Under the pieces are notes generated by a model, which did no database searches, was not told the origin of the DNA, and saw only the letters and a list, made by a program, of their open reading frames with translations. From Ligilactobacillus pabuli (lineage in GTDB: Bacteria > Bacillota > Bacilli > Lactobacillales > Lactobacillaceae), in NCBI RefSeq assembly GCF_022836475.1, contig NZ_BQXH01000004.1, forward strand, positions 80,938 through 144,937: DNA of 64,000 nt. The letters run 5' to 3'. The position numbers and the translations under genes are program-made. Shown here piece by piece: positions 28,296 through 35,923 of the stretch (positions within the stretch are counted from its first letter, which is position 1; each line of letters starts with the position of its first letter).

Positions 28296-28940
28296 TTACT
28301 TAGCAAAATGCGCTGTCACTTTATAAATTGGTTGGCCCTTTTTACTAAACTTTTCTTCGTACTCAGTCATAACGTTGTCAACAGCTTCTTCTGAGTCGTG
28401 CAGGTCCAGCCAAACCTGGTCAAAGACCATCCCGTAGTTATTCATTGAAGCCAATGAGTACTCAAATAAACCGCGGTTATCAGTCTTAAATTCTAAGTGA
28501 CCAGTTTCAGCAATCACTGTTTGATACTGTTTTAAAAATGTCTTGTAAGTCAAACGGCGTTTAGCATGGCGCTTTTTCGGCCATGGATCTGAAAAGTTTA
28601 AGAAGATCCCAGCAACTTCGCCGGGCGCAAACATTTCGGTCAAATCGCCGCCATCGCCGCATACCAGCTGCAAATTGGGTAATTGAGCTTCTAATTGTTT
28701 TTTCAGCGCGATCCCAGTCGCTGTCGACTGCACTTCGATCCCGATATAATTATGTTCTGGGTCACGACGCGCCATTTCCGTAATAAAGCGGCCCTTCCCC
28801 ATCCCGATCTCAATCAGTAATGGTTGGTCCTGGCTAAAACGTTCTTGCCACTTACCACGATATTGTTGGGGTTCTGTCACCACGTACTGTGGATTTGCTT
28901 CAATGAGCGGTAATGCCCATGGTTTGTTTTTTAATCTCAT
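28296..28940 (-). CDS. trmB: tRNA (guanine-N7)-methyltransferase TrmB
   Basis: Methylates G46 of tRNA. 214 residues from ATG 28940 ([13 protein letters not shown]), fixed by SD GGAGG; the longer frame to 29096 reads back through a terminator. SAM motif [16 protein letters not shown], and the family signature [15 protein letters not shown] with the catalytic Asp. Neighbour of the ytmP-like gene as in Bacillus (ytmQ). Confidence 0.96.
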   Translation of the reverse strand: MRLKNKPWALPLIEANPQYVVTEPQQYRGKWQERFSQDQPLLIEIGMGKGRFITEMARRDPEHNYIGIEVQSTATGIALKKQLEAQLPNLQLVCGDGGDLTEMFAPGEVAGIFLNFSDPWPKKRHAKRRLTYKTFLKQYQTVIAETGHLEFKTDNRGLFEYSLASMNNYGMVFDQVWLDLHDSEEAVDNVMTEYEEKFSKKGQPIYKVTAHFAK

Positions 28941-29021
28941 TTTTTCCTCCAAATGCTCCTCCAGCTGCGACTCACAACTGGGAATGGGTCTAGATTTTGC
29001 CAGACCTAATTTATCTGTCTC

Positions 29022-29027
29022 ATTATA
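29022..29027 (-). promoter_or_regulatory. -10 box of trmB promoter
   Basis: TATAAT on the minus strand (29027-29022), directly after the upstream terminator. No convincing -35 box because that position lies in the terminator stem. Confidence 0.4.
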
Positions 29028-29031
29028 CCGC

Positions 29032-29066
29032 AAAAAAATCCCTCGGGGTATGGCCCTAAGGGATTT
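29032..29066 (-). terminator. Terminator of the ytmP-like gene
   Basis: Minus strand AAAATCCCT-TA-GGG loop CCC-CG-AGGGATTTTTTT. Confidence 0.9.
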
Positions 29067-29138
29067 TAACGCGAAAACATTGCTTAACGAGCACATTTTT
29101 TAAATTGTACCCGCACAATCTTGATAAAATGCCAAAAT

Positions 29139-29939
29139 CTAAAAATAAAGTTTTTCAAAAAATTCGAATGTCTGTTGTATTTTAATTATGTCTTGGTTCA
29201 TTTCATGGAAACGACCACGCTGATAGTTATACTTGACGTCCAAAAGGAGATTCATCAATGCATACCATTGAATACGAAACTCCATTGCCTCTGGTAATTG
29301 TTTTCCAAAATAGCTTTCTAGCCATTGCTTCCAATCTGCGCGTGGGACATAGCGGCACATTAACATACTAAGATCCTTAGCTGGGTCAGCAAACATCACT
29401 GATTCCCAGTCAACCAAATAAAGTTGGCCCGAATCCGACAACAAAAAGTTCTGCCGGTTCAAATCACCATGTGACACTTCATAGTCCTTCACCGCATACG
29501 TCGGTAAGTGGCTTTCCAAAAACTTCGCACACCGTGCTAACAGCGGGTGCGACATTAGTTCGGTGGAAATACCACGATAATAAAGGGTCAAAAAATCTTC
29601 TGGTTGATAATGTAGTCCGCCCACTTTTGCCAGCATCTTTTTCAGAAGATCAGAGCTGTGCACCCGTCGTAACAAATCTAAAACGAGCTCAGAACTCATC
29701 TCGCTGCGTTCTAAGCAACGCCCATTCATCCACTGCTGTGCAGTCAATGTATCGCCAGTATGCATCCGTTTGGACCAAATTAGCTTCGGAGTGATCTCTT
29801 CTAGTGAAAGTGCCGCAATAAATGGTGAAGGGTTCCGTTTCAAAAAGACTTTCTCTTTTTGCTTGATCCCTATATATGCTGTCCCAGTCTCGCTGCCGAT
29901 TGGGAGCACTTGCCAGCCATTCTCCAAGTCGAGATCCAT
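29139..29939 (-). CDS. Phosphotransferase of choline/aminoglycoside kinase fold (YtmP-like)
   Basis: 266 residues of the APH/choline kinase fold. Catalytic motif VSHGDLNRQNFLL and metal-binding VDWESVMFADPAKDLS are intact, so it should be an active small-molecule kinase. The natural substrate of the YtmP group is not established. The gene order ecsAB - this gene - trmB matches the Bacillus ytm cluster. Stand-alone unit ended by a terminator. Confidence 0.85.
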   Translation of the reverse strand: MDLDLENGWQVLPIGSETGTAYIGIKQKEKVFLKRNPSPFIAALSLEEITPKLIWSKRMHTGDTLTAQQWMNGRCLERSEMSSELVLDLLRRVHSSDLLKKMLAKVGGLHYQPEDFLTLYYRGISTELMSHPLLARCAKFLESHLPTYAVKDYEVSHGDLNRQNFLLSDSGQLYLVDWESVMFADPAKDLSMLMCRYVPRADWKQWLESYFGKQLPEAMEFRIQWYALMNLLLDVKYNYQRGRFHEMNQDIIKIQQTFEFFEKLYF

Positions 29940-30032
29940 CTTGGCAACGCTCCTTTTTCAGTTCGAGATTATCAATTCTGTAACTCACAGAATTAATTAC
30001 TACATCAAGTCTACAAACTCACTTCGATGCTG

Positions 30033-31253
30033 TCAAGAGATTTTCTTGAGTCGGCCTTTACTGTATATTCTTGCAAGAAATCCACTTTCAAGCAGCAACA
30101 AAGCCCCTGCTGCCATGACTTTCAGCGGGTCATGGAGCTGAATTGCCAGGGGAATGACGAACAACAGTGCGCTTAACAAAAGCAGAGAAAACAAGACTTT
30201 AGCAAATGCTAAAAACTTTTTTTGACTGTCGATCGGATAAGTGTGCATAAATACCACTTCATCATACACCACAAACAGCGGCAATAATTGAAAGCCTAAC
30301 ATGTACAAAAAGAGTGCTGCAATGATCAGCGCTAACCAGAAATTAGGAATAAAAAACAGTATTAGCATCCCTAAAGCGGTAAGTCTCAAGTACAAGCTGC
30401 TATACTGTCCGCTGCGAATAAAAGCCCGCCAGTACATGTAGGTAAAAATACCGGCTGGTTTTTGGGAAGCTTTTGGCAAAAAGCGGTCCAAATAGCGCCG
30501 ACGTTTAGGCTTAGGTGTGACTGACTTGACATCGGTAAACAAATTAAAGAACCGAAACAGCCGTGTGGTTCTGCTTTGTTCATGGTCTAAGGCAAAACGC
30601 CAGTCAAACAAGCGGCCCTTCATCGAAACTTTGTCATGCTGATTTTGCCAAATCACAGCCGCCACTGCCAGGATCACTGCCAAATAAGCGGGCAAATAAA
30701 CTCCCAGCGCCAGTATCACAGCCGGCATCAGCCAGACTACCAAGCCGCGGTAGCCAGCTTGACGGTATGCTGGAACAAATAAGCTCACCGCCTGGTGATT
30801 GCTAAGGACCAAGACTAACAACAATTGGACAACTAACAAGCAGCCAACGTTGACTACGCTTAACTTCGCCGCGAACAATAAAAATGGTGTCAGCAACAGG
30901 TAAATCACCGCTTGAACGATAAACATCACCGTTTGACTGTGAGTTAAAGACTTTTTAATATAGGCCGGCATCGCCGCTTCTTGCGGTAATAAGAAGACCC
31001 GGTCCGGTTCTTTGAGCAAAGTTGCCAAATGGTTCAAGTGTAAACTCAGCAACAAAATTAGCAATGCTGTTGGTTTAGCCCACCACAAATTTTGATCACC
31101 TTGTAAAGATTTCAAAAAATTAGAATAGGTTAGCCCGAATGCTCCAAACAAAAACAGTAAGGCAATTACAAAATGATCATTAAAAACATACCGCAAGTAC
31201 TTTAGCAGCATCTTTTGATAAGTTGCTCTTCTATTTTTCCAAATCTCATCCAT
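30033..31253 (-). CDS. ecsB: ABC transporter permease EcsB
   Basis: Membrane partner of EcsA; the Ecs transporter influences protein secretion and intramembrane proteolysis in Bacillus. 406 residues. Hydrophobic segments lie at roughly 25-45, 60-75, 105-165 (two to three helices), 170-200, 290-325 and 345-395. A basic cytosolic stretch (PKPKRRRYLDRFLPKA) separates halves. Starts 10 nt after ecsA stop, so co-transcribed. Confidence 0.9.
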   Translation of the reverse strand: MDEIWKNRRATYQKMLLKYLRYVFNDHFVIALLFLFGAFGLTYSNFLKSLQGDQNLWWAKPTALLILLLSLHLNHLATLLKEPDRVFLLPQEAAMPAYIKKSLTHSQTVMFIVQAVIYLLLTPFLLFAAKLSVVNVGCLLVVQLLLVLVLSNHQAVSLFVPAYRQAGYRGLVVWLMPAVILALGVYLPAYLAVILAVAAVIWQNQHDKVSMKGRLFDWRFALDHEQSRTTRLFRFFNLFTDVKSVTPKPKRRRYLDRFLPKASQKPAGIFTYMYWRAFIRSGQYSSLYLRLTALGMLILFFIPNFWLALIIAALFLYMLGFQLLPLFVVYDEVVFMHTYPIDSQKKFLAFAKVLFSLLLLSALLFVIPLAIQLHDPLKVMAAGALLLLESGFLARIYSKGRLKKIS

Positions 31254-31263
31254 AATTACCGCC

Positions 31264-31989
31264 TCACTTTTCAGTCATATCTAAGTAGATCTTAGATAAG
31301 GACGCATCAGACTGTCCACTTTGTTCTTGTAAGTCAGCTAACGTGCCTGCGGCCAGTAATTGTCCGTCATCGATCATCACAAAACTATCACAAACCTCTT
31401 CTGCCGTGCTTAACACGTGCGTCGACATTAAAATTGCGGTCCCCGCCTGTTTTTCTTCGTCTAATAACATTAACAGATCGTGGGTCGCTAATGGATCTAA
31501 GCCCAGAAACGGTTCGTCAACTAGTAATAGCTCGACTTTTGGTAATAAAGCACAAACGATCATGACCTTTTGCTTCATTCCCTTTGAAAAGTTAATGGGA
31601 AACCAGTCGAGTTTATTATCTAGGCGGAAAATTTTTAAATAGCGGTTTGCCTTTTGCCAAGCCTCTTTAGGATCCAACTGATAAGCCATCATTGTTAGTT
31701 CCAAATGTTCTTTTAAAGTTAACTCTTCATATAAGACCGGAATTTCTGGAATATAAGCAATTTTATTTTTATAGGCTGCAGCATCTTCTTGTAAGGAAAG
31801 CCCGTTTAATTCGATCGTGCCTTTCATTGGTCGTAACAAACCGATTACGTGGTTGATCGTAGTGGACTTCCCTGCCCCATTTAACCCAATTAAACCAACT
31901 AGGGAATGACTAGGAACTTCAAAAGAAATATCTTTTAAGACTGGGATCGATGAATAACCGCCGACTAAGTGTTCAACTTTTAAGGTCAT
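31264..31989 (-). CDS. ecsA: ABC transporter ATPase EcsA
   Basis: ATPase of the Ecs transporter, 241 residues. Walker A GLNGAGKST, a non-canonical signature FSKGMKQKV typical of this subfamily, Walker B LLLVDEPFLGLDP and switch His MSTHVLS. Divergent from hit, sharing a 210-bp regulatory region. Confidence 0.93.
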   Translation of the reverse strand: MTLKVEHLVGGYSSIPVLKDISFEVPSHSLVGLIGLNGAGKSTTINHVIGLLRPMKGTIELNGLSLQEDAAAYKNKIAYIPEIPVLYEELTLKEHLELTMMAYQLDPKEAWQKANRYLKIFRLDNKLDWFPINFSKGMKQKVMIVCALLPKVELLLVDEPFLGLDPLATHDLLMLLDEEKQAGTAILMSTHVLSTAEEVCDSFVMIDDGQLLAAGTLADLQEQSGQSDASLSKIYLDMTEK

Positions 31990-32125
31990 CTTTTACTTCC
32001 TCTCGTTTCAATATCTGGTACATCTCTGTTAAGGCGTACAAACTGAGGTACACAACTGCACACTGCTTGTTTAACAGGCAAGTAACCATTCTAGAAAATT
32101 ATAACATTTGTTGTTCAAAGCTCCA

Positions 32126-32154
32126 ACGGCTGAAAATTTGGTCCTATCTAGTGT
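32126..32154 (+). promoter_or_regulatory. Promoter of hit
   Basis: -10 TATACT (near 32154) with a 17-bp spacer to a poor -35 (TGAAAA). Positions approximate. Confidence 0.45.
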
Positions 32155-32200
32155 ATACTATTATTAACAACAATTTTTGAAGAAAGAAGGTTCCACTAAT

Positions 32201-32629
32201 ATGGACGATTGTATTTTTTGCAAAATTATTGCAGGAGAAATTCCTAGCACCCAAGTTTATCACGATGAGGTAGTTACAGCCTTTTTAGACCTGACTCAAA
32301 CTACCCCAGGACACACCCTAGTTGTTCCAAACAAGCACGTCAAAGATATCTTTGCCTATGACGCTGACCTTGCCAGTGCCGTCTTTGCTCGTTTGCCAAA
32401 AATTGCCCGGGCGATCCGCGATTCTAACCCCGACATCAAGGGCATGAATATTTTAAATAATAATGGTGAAGTTGCCTATCAGTCAGTCTTCCATTCACAT
32501 ATCCACTTAGTACCACGCTACACTACAGACGACGACTTCGGACTGAAATTTAACGACAACTCTGCTAAATACCAACCAGCAGACTTACAAAAAATCGCCG
32601 ACCAAATTGCCGGTCAGATCAAGGAGTAA
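32201..32629 (+). CDS. hit: HIT family hydrolase
   Basis: Histidine-triad nucleotide-binding protein acting on nucleoside phosphoramidates or dinucleotides. 142 residues from ATG 32201 (MDDCIFCKIIAGEIP), preceded by SD GAAGG; a TTG start 24 nt upstream would lie in the SD. Zinc ligands CIFC and the triad HSHIHLVPR are intact. It is 4 nt ahead of the next gene, so the two are coupled. Confidence 0.94.
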   Translation: MDDCIFCKIIAGEIPSTQVYHDEVVTAFLDLTQTTPGHTLVVPNKHVKDIFAYDADLASAVFARLPKIARAIRDSNPDIKGMNILNNNGEVAYQSVFHSHIHLVPRYTTDDDFGLKFNDNSAKYQPADLQKIADQIAGQIKE

Positions 32630-32633
32630 CCCA

Positions 32634-32921
32634 ATGAAAAAAAGTCAAATTTTCACAATTCTCGGCGGCAGCGCCCTACTTGGTGCTTTAATGTACCGTC
32701 GGCAAAAAAAACAACAAGCACCTGTCTTTGAATCAGCTCCAAAGCAAAATTTAGCCACAGCCGTTAAAAAGACGACCGTTTCCGCTAAAAACCTAGCAAC
32801 TGAATTACAAAGCAGCATGGGGACTATCGATGAGATCACAACTGAGATCAATGACTTTATGGTCGAAATTGACCCCAAGGTTCAGAAACTCACCAAGAGT
32901 CTAGCCAAGTTCCAAAAATAA
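32634..32921 (+). CDS. Small membrane-anchored protein, YtxH-like
   Basis: 95 residues from ATG 32634 (MKKSQIFTILGGSALLG), chosen for SD AAGGAG. One short N-terminal hydrophobic segment (about 5-20) followed by basic residues (YRRQKKQ) suggests an N-out or inner-leaflet anchor with a cytosolic tail; the rest is Thr/Glu/Lys-rich and probably helical, as in YtxH/apolipoprotein-like stress proteins. Function unknown. Overlaps nothing and follows hit by 4 nt. Confidence 0.7.
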   Translation: MKKSQIFTILGGSALLGALMYRRQKKQQAPVFESAPKQNLATAVKKTTVSAKNLATELQSSMGTIDEITTEINDFMVEIDPKVQKLTKSLAKFQK

Positions 32922-32984
32922 TACTGACCTCCAACTAATTAAATTAGTTTAAATTTAATCCAGTTGATACTAACAAAAGGCAAA

Positions 32985-32997
32985 TTATGTTATAGTA
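32985..32997 (+). promoter_or_regulatory. Extended -10 promoter of prsA
   Basis: TGTTATAGT upstream of prsA: an extended -10 (TGnTATAGT) without a clear -35. Start of transcription would be about 55 nt before the prsA ATG. Confidence 0.45.
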
Positions 32998-33056
32998 GGA
33001 GACGTTGCCTTTGTATTATTAGGCGTAAATTTTAAAGAAACGGATGTGTTCACGGA

Positions 33057-33959
33057 ATGAAAAAATGGTTAACTGGTTTAGCCGCGATCATGATGAGCTT
33101 TAGTTTGGCAGCATGTTCGAAAACTATCGCAACTACTTCAGGCGGTAAGATCACTGAAGGCGAATATTTTGACAGCATGAAGAAAACCGATGCTGGTAAG
33201 CAACAATTACAACAAATGATCTTAAACAAGGTCTTGGAAGGTAATTACGGTAAGAAGGTTTCCGACAAGAAAGTCAACAAGCAGTTTAACGCTGCTAAGA
33301 AACAATACGGTAAATCTTTCGACGCTGTCTTACAGCAAAGCAACTTCACCAAAGCATCATATAAAGAACAACTCCGTTCTTCCATGTTGTTACAAGAAGC
33401 TGTCAAAGCTAACACTAAGATCGACAAAAAAGCTTTAAACAAGCAGTGGAAAGCTTATGAACCAAAAGTTACTGTTGCACATATCTTACTAAAAGATGAT
33501 GCTAACGGTAAAAAGCAAGCACAAACTGTCATTGATAGTTTGAAAAAAGACGGCAGTTACAAGAACTTCAAGGCTTTAGCTAAGAAGTACTCAACTGACG
33601 AACAGACTAAGAACAATGGTGGTAAGTTGCCAGCCTTTGACAACACAGATACTAGCTTAGTTGGCTCATTCAAAAACGCTGCCTTCAAAGTTGCCCAAGG
33701 TAAATTCACCACAGAACCTGTTAAGACTGACTATGGCTACCATGTGATCTATTCCGTTAAGAACCCTGGTAAAGGCAAAATGTCTGACCACAAGGCTGAA
33801 TTAAAGGAACAAATCTTGAACAGCAAGATGCAAGACCAAGCCTATATGCAAAAAATCATTTCTAAAGAATTGAAGAATGGTAAAGTCAATATCAAAGATA
33901 ACGACTTAAAAGATATCTTGGCTGATTACATCGACACTGATGCCAGTGCTAAAAAATAA
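33057..33959 (+). CDS. prsA: Foldase lipoprotein PrsA (peptidyl-prolyl isomerase)
   Basis: Membrane-anchored extracellular chaperone that folds secreted proteins and PBPs. 300 residues. Signal peptide [20 protein letters not shown] with lipobox LAAC, Cys20 lipidated. The parvulin (PpiC) domain spans about 137-230 ([33 protein letters not shown]). The N- and C-terminal chaperone regions are lysine-rich. Own promoter and terminator. Confidence 0.95.
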   Translation: MKKWLTGLAAIMMSFSLAACSKTIATTSGGKITEGEYFDSMKKTDAGKQQLQQMILNKVLEGNYGKKVSDKKVNKQFNAAKKQYGKSFDAVLQQSNFTKASYKEQLRSSMLLQEAVKANTKIDKKALNKQWKAYEPKVTVAHILLKDDANGKKQAQTVIDSLKKDGSYKNFKALAKKYSTDEQTKNNGGKLPAFDNTDTSLVGSFKNAAFKVAQGKFTTEPVKTDYGYHVIYSVKNPGKGKMSDHKAELKEQILNSKMQDQAYMQKIISKELKNGKVNIKDNDLKDILADYIDTDASAKK

Positions 33960-33968
33960 GTTAGTCAA

Positions 33969-34003
33969 AAAGAACTCTATCTCACCGGTAGGGTTCTTTT
34001 TTT
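33969..34003 (+). terminator. Terminator of prsA
   Basis: AAGAACTCTAT loop AGGGTTCTT followed by seven T. Confidence 0.88.
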
Positions 34004-34109
34004 GGCTGTAAATAGCTGATCTGTTCTCATTTAAGAGACTTTTAGGCTGACTTTGGCGATTATTGCTGGTCTTCCCCTTTTACCTCCCATTGCAAGTTTA
34101 AAAAGTTAC

Positions 34110-34146
34110 AAAAAGGCTAGCCGGGAAATTACCTCAGCTAGCCTTG
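34110..34146 (-). terminator. Terminator of yhaM
   Basis: Minus strand AAGGCTAGC loop GCTAGCCTTTTTG, 12 nt after the yhaM stop. Confidence 0.88.
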
Positions 34147-34157
34147 TTTGTTTGAAT

Positions 34158-35120
34158 TTATTGTTTGGTATTATTACCTTGTGGACGGTAGAAATTCCGG
34201 TTATCCATCCCAAAGATCCGTTCCGTGTATTCCCCTGGTTCGGTATGTCCCAGAGCTTTCCGCATCATTTGAATGGAAGCATCCAAATCATCTAAATGAT
34301 GTAAGACTTCTGCTTCTAATAAATGTGGCCGGACTGGTGAACCATATTCCATCAAACCGTGGTGAGCCACGATCATGTGCCGCAATAAGACTGCATCTTC
34401 ACTCATTGGATCGATCTGGAGCTTTTCGCAGGCCTTCGCGATTTCTTCATCCACCAACACGATATGGCCTAACAAGTTACCCGGAACTGTGTAAACAGTC
34501 GCCACCGGTCCTGAAAGTTCTAATGATTTGCCTAGGTCATGCAAAATTGCACCGGCATATAACAACGACGCATTAATGTCTGGATATTCTTTCACTACGG
34601 CATGTGCCAAGCGCAAAATAGAAAGCGTATGGAAAGCTAGGCCGCCCGCAAAATCATGGTGATTCTTTTTGGCTGCTGGAAAACTAAAGAACTGTGAGTG
34701 AAACTTCTTCAACAAATAGCGTACGATCCGATTCCAAGTTGGATTAGTGATTTCAAAAATGATCTCATCGATTTCTTTTTCCATGTCTTGGGTCGATTCC
34801 GGTGCACTTTGAAGATACAGTTGCGGTTCTGACGGTTCCCCTTCATTCGTTAAGCGCAGTTTAAAAATTTTAATTTGGGGGTTCTGCTGGTAATTCTCCC
34901 GTTTTCCTTGCAAGGCAACAACGCGCCCAGCTTGAAATTGTTCGATATCTCGCTCAGACGCATCCCAGAATTTTGCACTAATTTCTCCTGAACGATCCGC
35001 AAAGGTAAAAGCAATAAACTTTTTGCCATTTTTTGCGATCCTAACATCGGCACCCTTGATCAAAACAAACAATGCCATGTTATCATCAACTTGATAGTCA
35101 AAAATCTTTTTTGTTTCCAA
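34158..35120 (-). CDS. yhaM: 3'-5' exoribonuclease YhaM
   Basis: Trims RNA 3' ends; has an N-terminal OB fold (about 15-95, KGADVRIAKNGKKFIAF) and a metal-dependent HD domain (HDFAGGLAFHTLSIL, AILHDLGKSLEL, HMIVAHHG). 320 residues when started at TTG 35120, which has a good SD (GGGAGG, 6 nt); the ATG at 35141 lies upstream of that SD and has none of its own. Stand-alone gene. Confidence 0.93.
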   Translation of the reverse strand: METKKIFDYQVDDNMALFVLIKGADVRIAKNGKKFIAFTFADRSGEISAKFWDASERDIEQFQAGRVVALQGKRENYQQNPQIKIFKLRLTNEGEPSEPQLYLQSAPESTQDMEKEIDEIIFEITNPTWNRIVRYLLKKFHSQFFSFPAAKKNHHDFAGGLAFHTLSILRLAHAVVKEYPDINASLLYAGAILHDLGKSLELSGPVATVYTVPGNLLGHIVLVDEEIAKACEKLQIDPMSEDAVLLRHMIVAHHGLMEYGSPVRPHLLEAEVLHHLDDLDASIQMMRKALGHTEPGEYTERIFGMDNRNFYRPQGNNTKQ

Positions 35121-35214
35121 AATATGCCTCCCATTTTCCACTACACAACTACATAAATTAGCGGTAATGAAAATTATTGTCTGCTTCTATTTTACCAGTC
35201 TTTTTCATTAATTG

Positions 35215-35250
35215 AAAAAAGGAACTGGAAAAAATTCGCAGTTCCTTTAA
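35215..35250 (-). terminator. Terminator of the YlbF-family gene
   Basis: Minus strand AAAGGAACTG loop CAGTTCCTTTTTT. Confidence 0.9.
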
Positions 35251-35257
35251 TTACTTC

Positions 35258-35596
35258 TTAGAATTTGTAAATTTCGCTAACTGGCTTAAAGATAATCTTA
35301 TTAACTTCTTCAAAAACAGCATTTAAAGCTTGTTCTTTTTCCATTAATTTAGCTAAACTTTCGTAGCTTTGTGATTCTTCAGCTAATTGTTTGATTTCGT
35401 TAACGTCATCTTCACTCAAATCACCTTGCATTTGTTTCATTTGCAATTTCTTTTGAGCGTCTTGAACACGTTTGAAGCAATCATATGCTTCTGGTTCTGC
35501 CTTTAATTGAGTCATAGCTGCCAAAAGGTCAAGGTATTCTTGAGTTTGACGTAAATCTTGTTCGAGCTTGTTTGCTGAATCATAAATATTGATCAC
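35258..35596 (-). CDS. YlbF/YheA family regulator
   Basis: Small helical protein of the YlbF/YmcA/YheA family (Com_YlbF); relatives form a complex with YaaT that guides RNase Y. 112 residues from GTG 35596 (MINIYDSANKLEQDL), selected for SD AAGGAGG; the longer frame to 35638 lacks one. Gln/Glu-rich helices with KRVQDAQKKLQMKQMQ and ELAEESQSYESL-like heptads. Closest to YheA by length and position next to yhaM. Confidence 0.85.
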   Translation of the reverse strand: MINIYDSANKLEQDLRQTQEYLDLLAAMTQLKAEPEAYDCFKRVQDAQKKLQMKQMQGDLSEDDVNEIKQLAEESQSYESLAKLMEKEQALNAVFEEVNKIIFKPVSEIYKF

Positions 35597-35662
35597 GTGA
35601 GTATCCTCCTTGTTTGTAACTAATAAACATTGTAACATTTATTGCTAACTTCACCAACTAAA

Positions 35663-35786
35663 AATCACAGAGCGGAGCAAGCCGATTAAGACTCGAGCAC
35701 TATCATAGCCCAGTCTTTAATGCGTTTTGGGCATTGAAGGCTGAGCTGAGATAGGCGGAAAGTCTTGGCTTGTGCAACTCGACTAC
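35663..35786 (+). repeat. 125-bp covarying hairpin element, copy A
   Basis: 124 bp beginning AATCACAGAGCGGAGCAAGCC and ending GGCTTGTGCAACTCGACTAC; outer arms GAGCGGAGCAAGCC and GGCTTGTGCAACTC pair. Inner hairpin CAGTCTTTAATGC with GCATTGAAGGCTG. First of a head-to-tail pair between the YlbF-family gene and the penicillin-binding protein gene. Confidence 0.8.
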
Positions 35787-35912
35787 AATCACAGAGCGGA
35801 GTGAGGCGCCCAAGAGACGAGCATTATCGGGCTAAGACAGAAGATCACGATTCTCAGTGATGTACTTCTTAGTTGGATAAGCGGAATCTCTTGCCTCACG
35901 CAGCTCGCCTAC
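35787..35912 (+). repeat. 125-bp covarying hairpin element, copy B
   Basis: 126 bp directly abutting copy A. Same ends (AATCACAGAGCGGAG ... CAGCTCGCCTAC), but the outer arms read GTGAGGC and GCCTCAC where copy A has CAAGCC and GGCTTG, and the inner hairpin reads AGAAGATCAC / GTGATGTACTTCT. Ends 11 bp after the 3' end of the PBP gene. Confidence 0.8.
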
Positions 35913-35923
35913 AATCCCTGTCT

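Noticed and set aside
28941..29096. Longer N-terminus of TrmB
   Set aside because: The extra frame passes through the preceding terminator hairpin and the -10 box; SD GGAGG supports ATG 28940.
34148..34576. 142-codon plus-strand frame opposite yhaM
   Set aside because: Antisense of a conserved gene, no SD, translation has no recognisable domain.
35663..35912. Insertion sequence or MITE with terminal repeats and target duplication
   Set aside because: No coding sequence, no flanking direct repeats seen, and arms differ between copies while still pairing, which a mobile element with fixed ends would not show.
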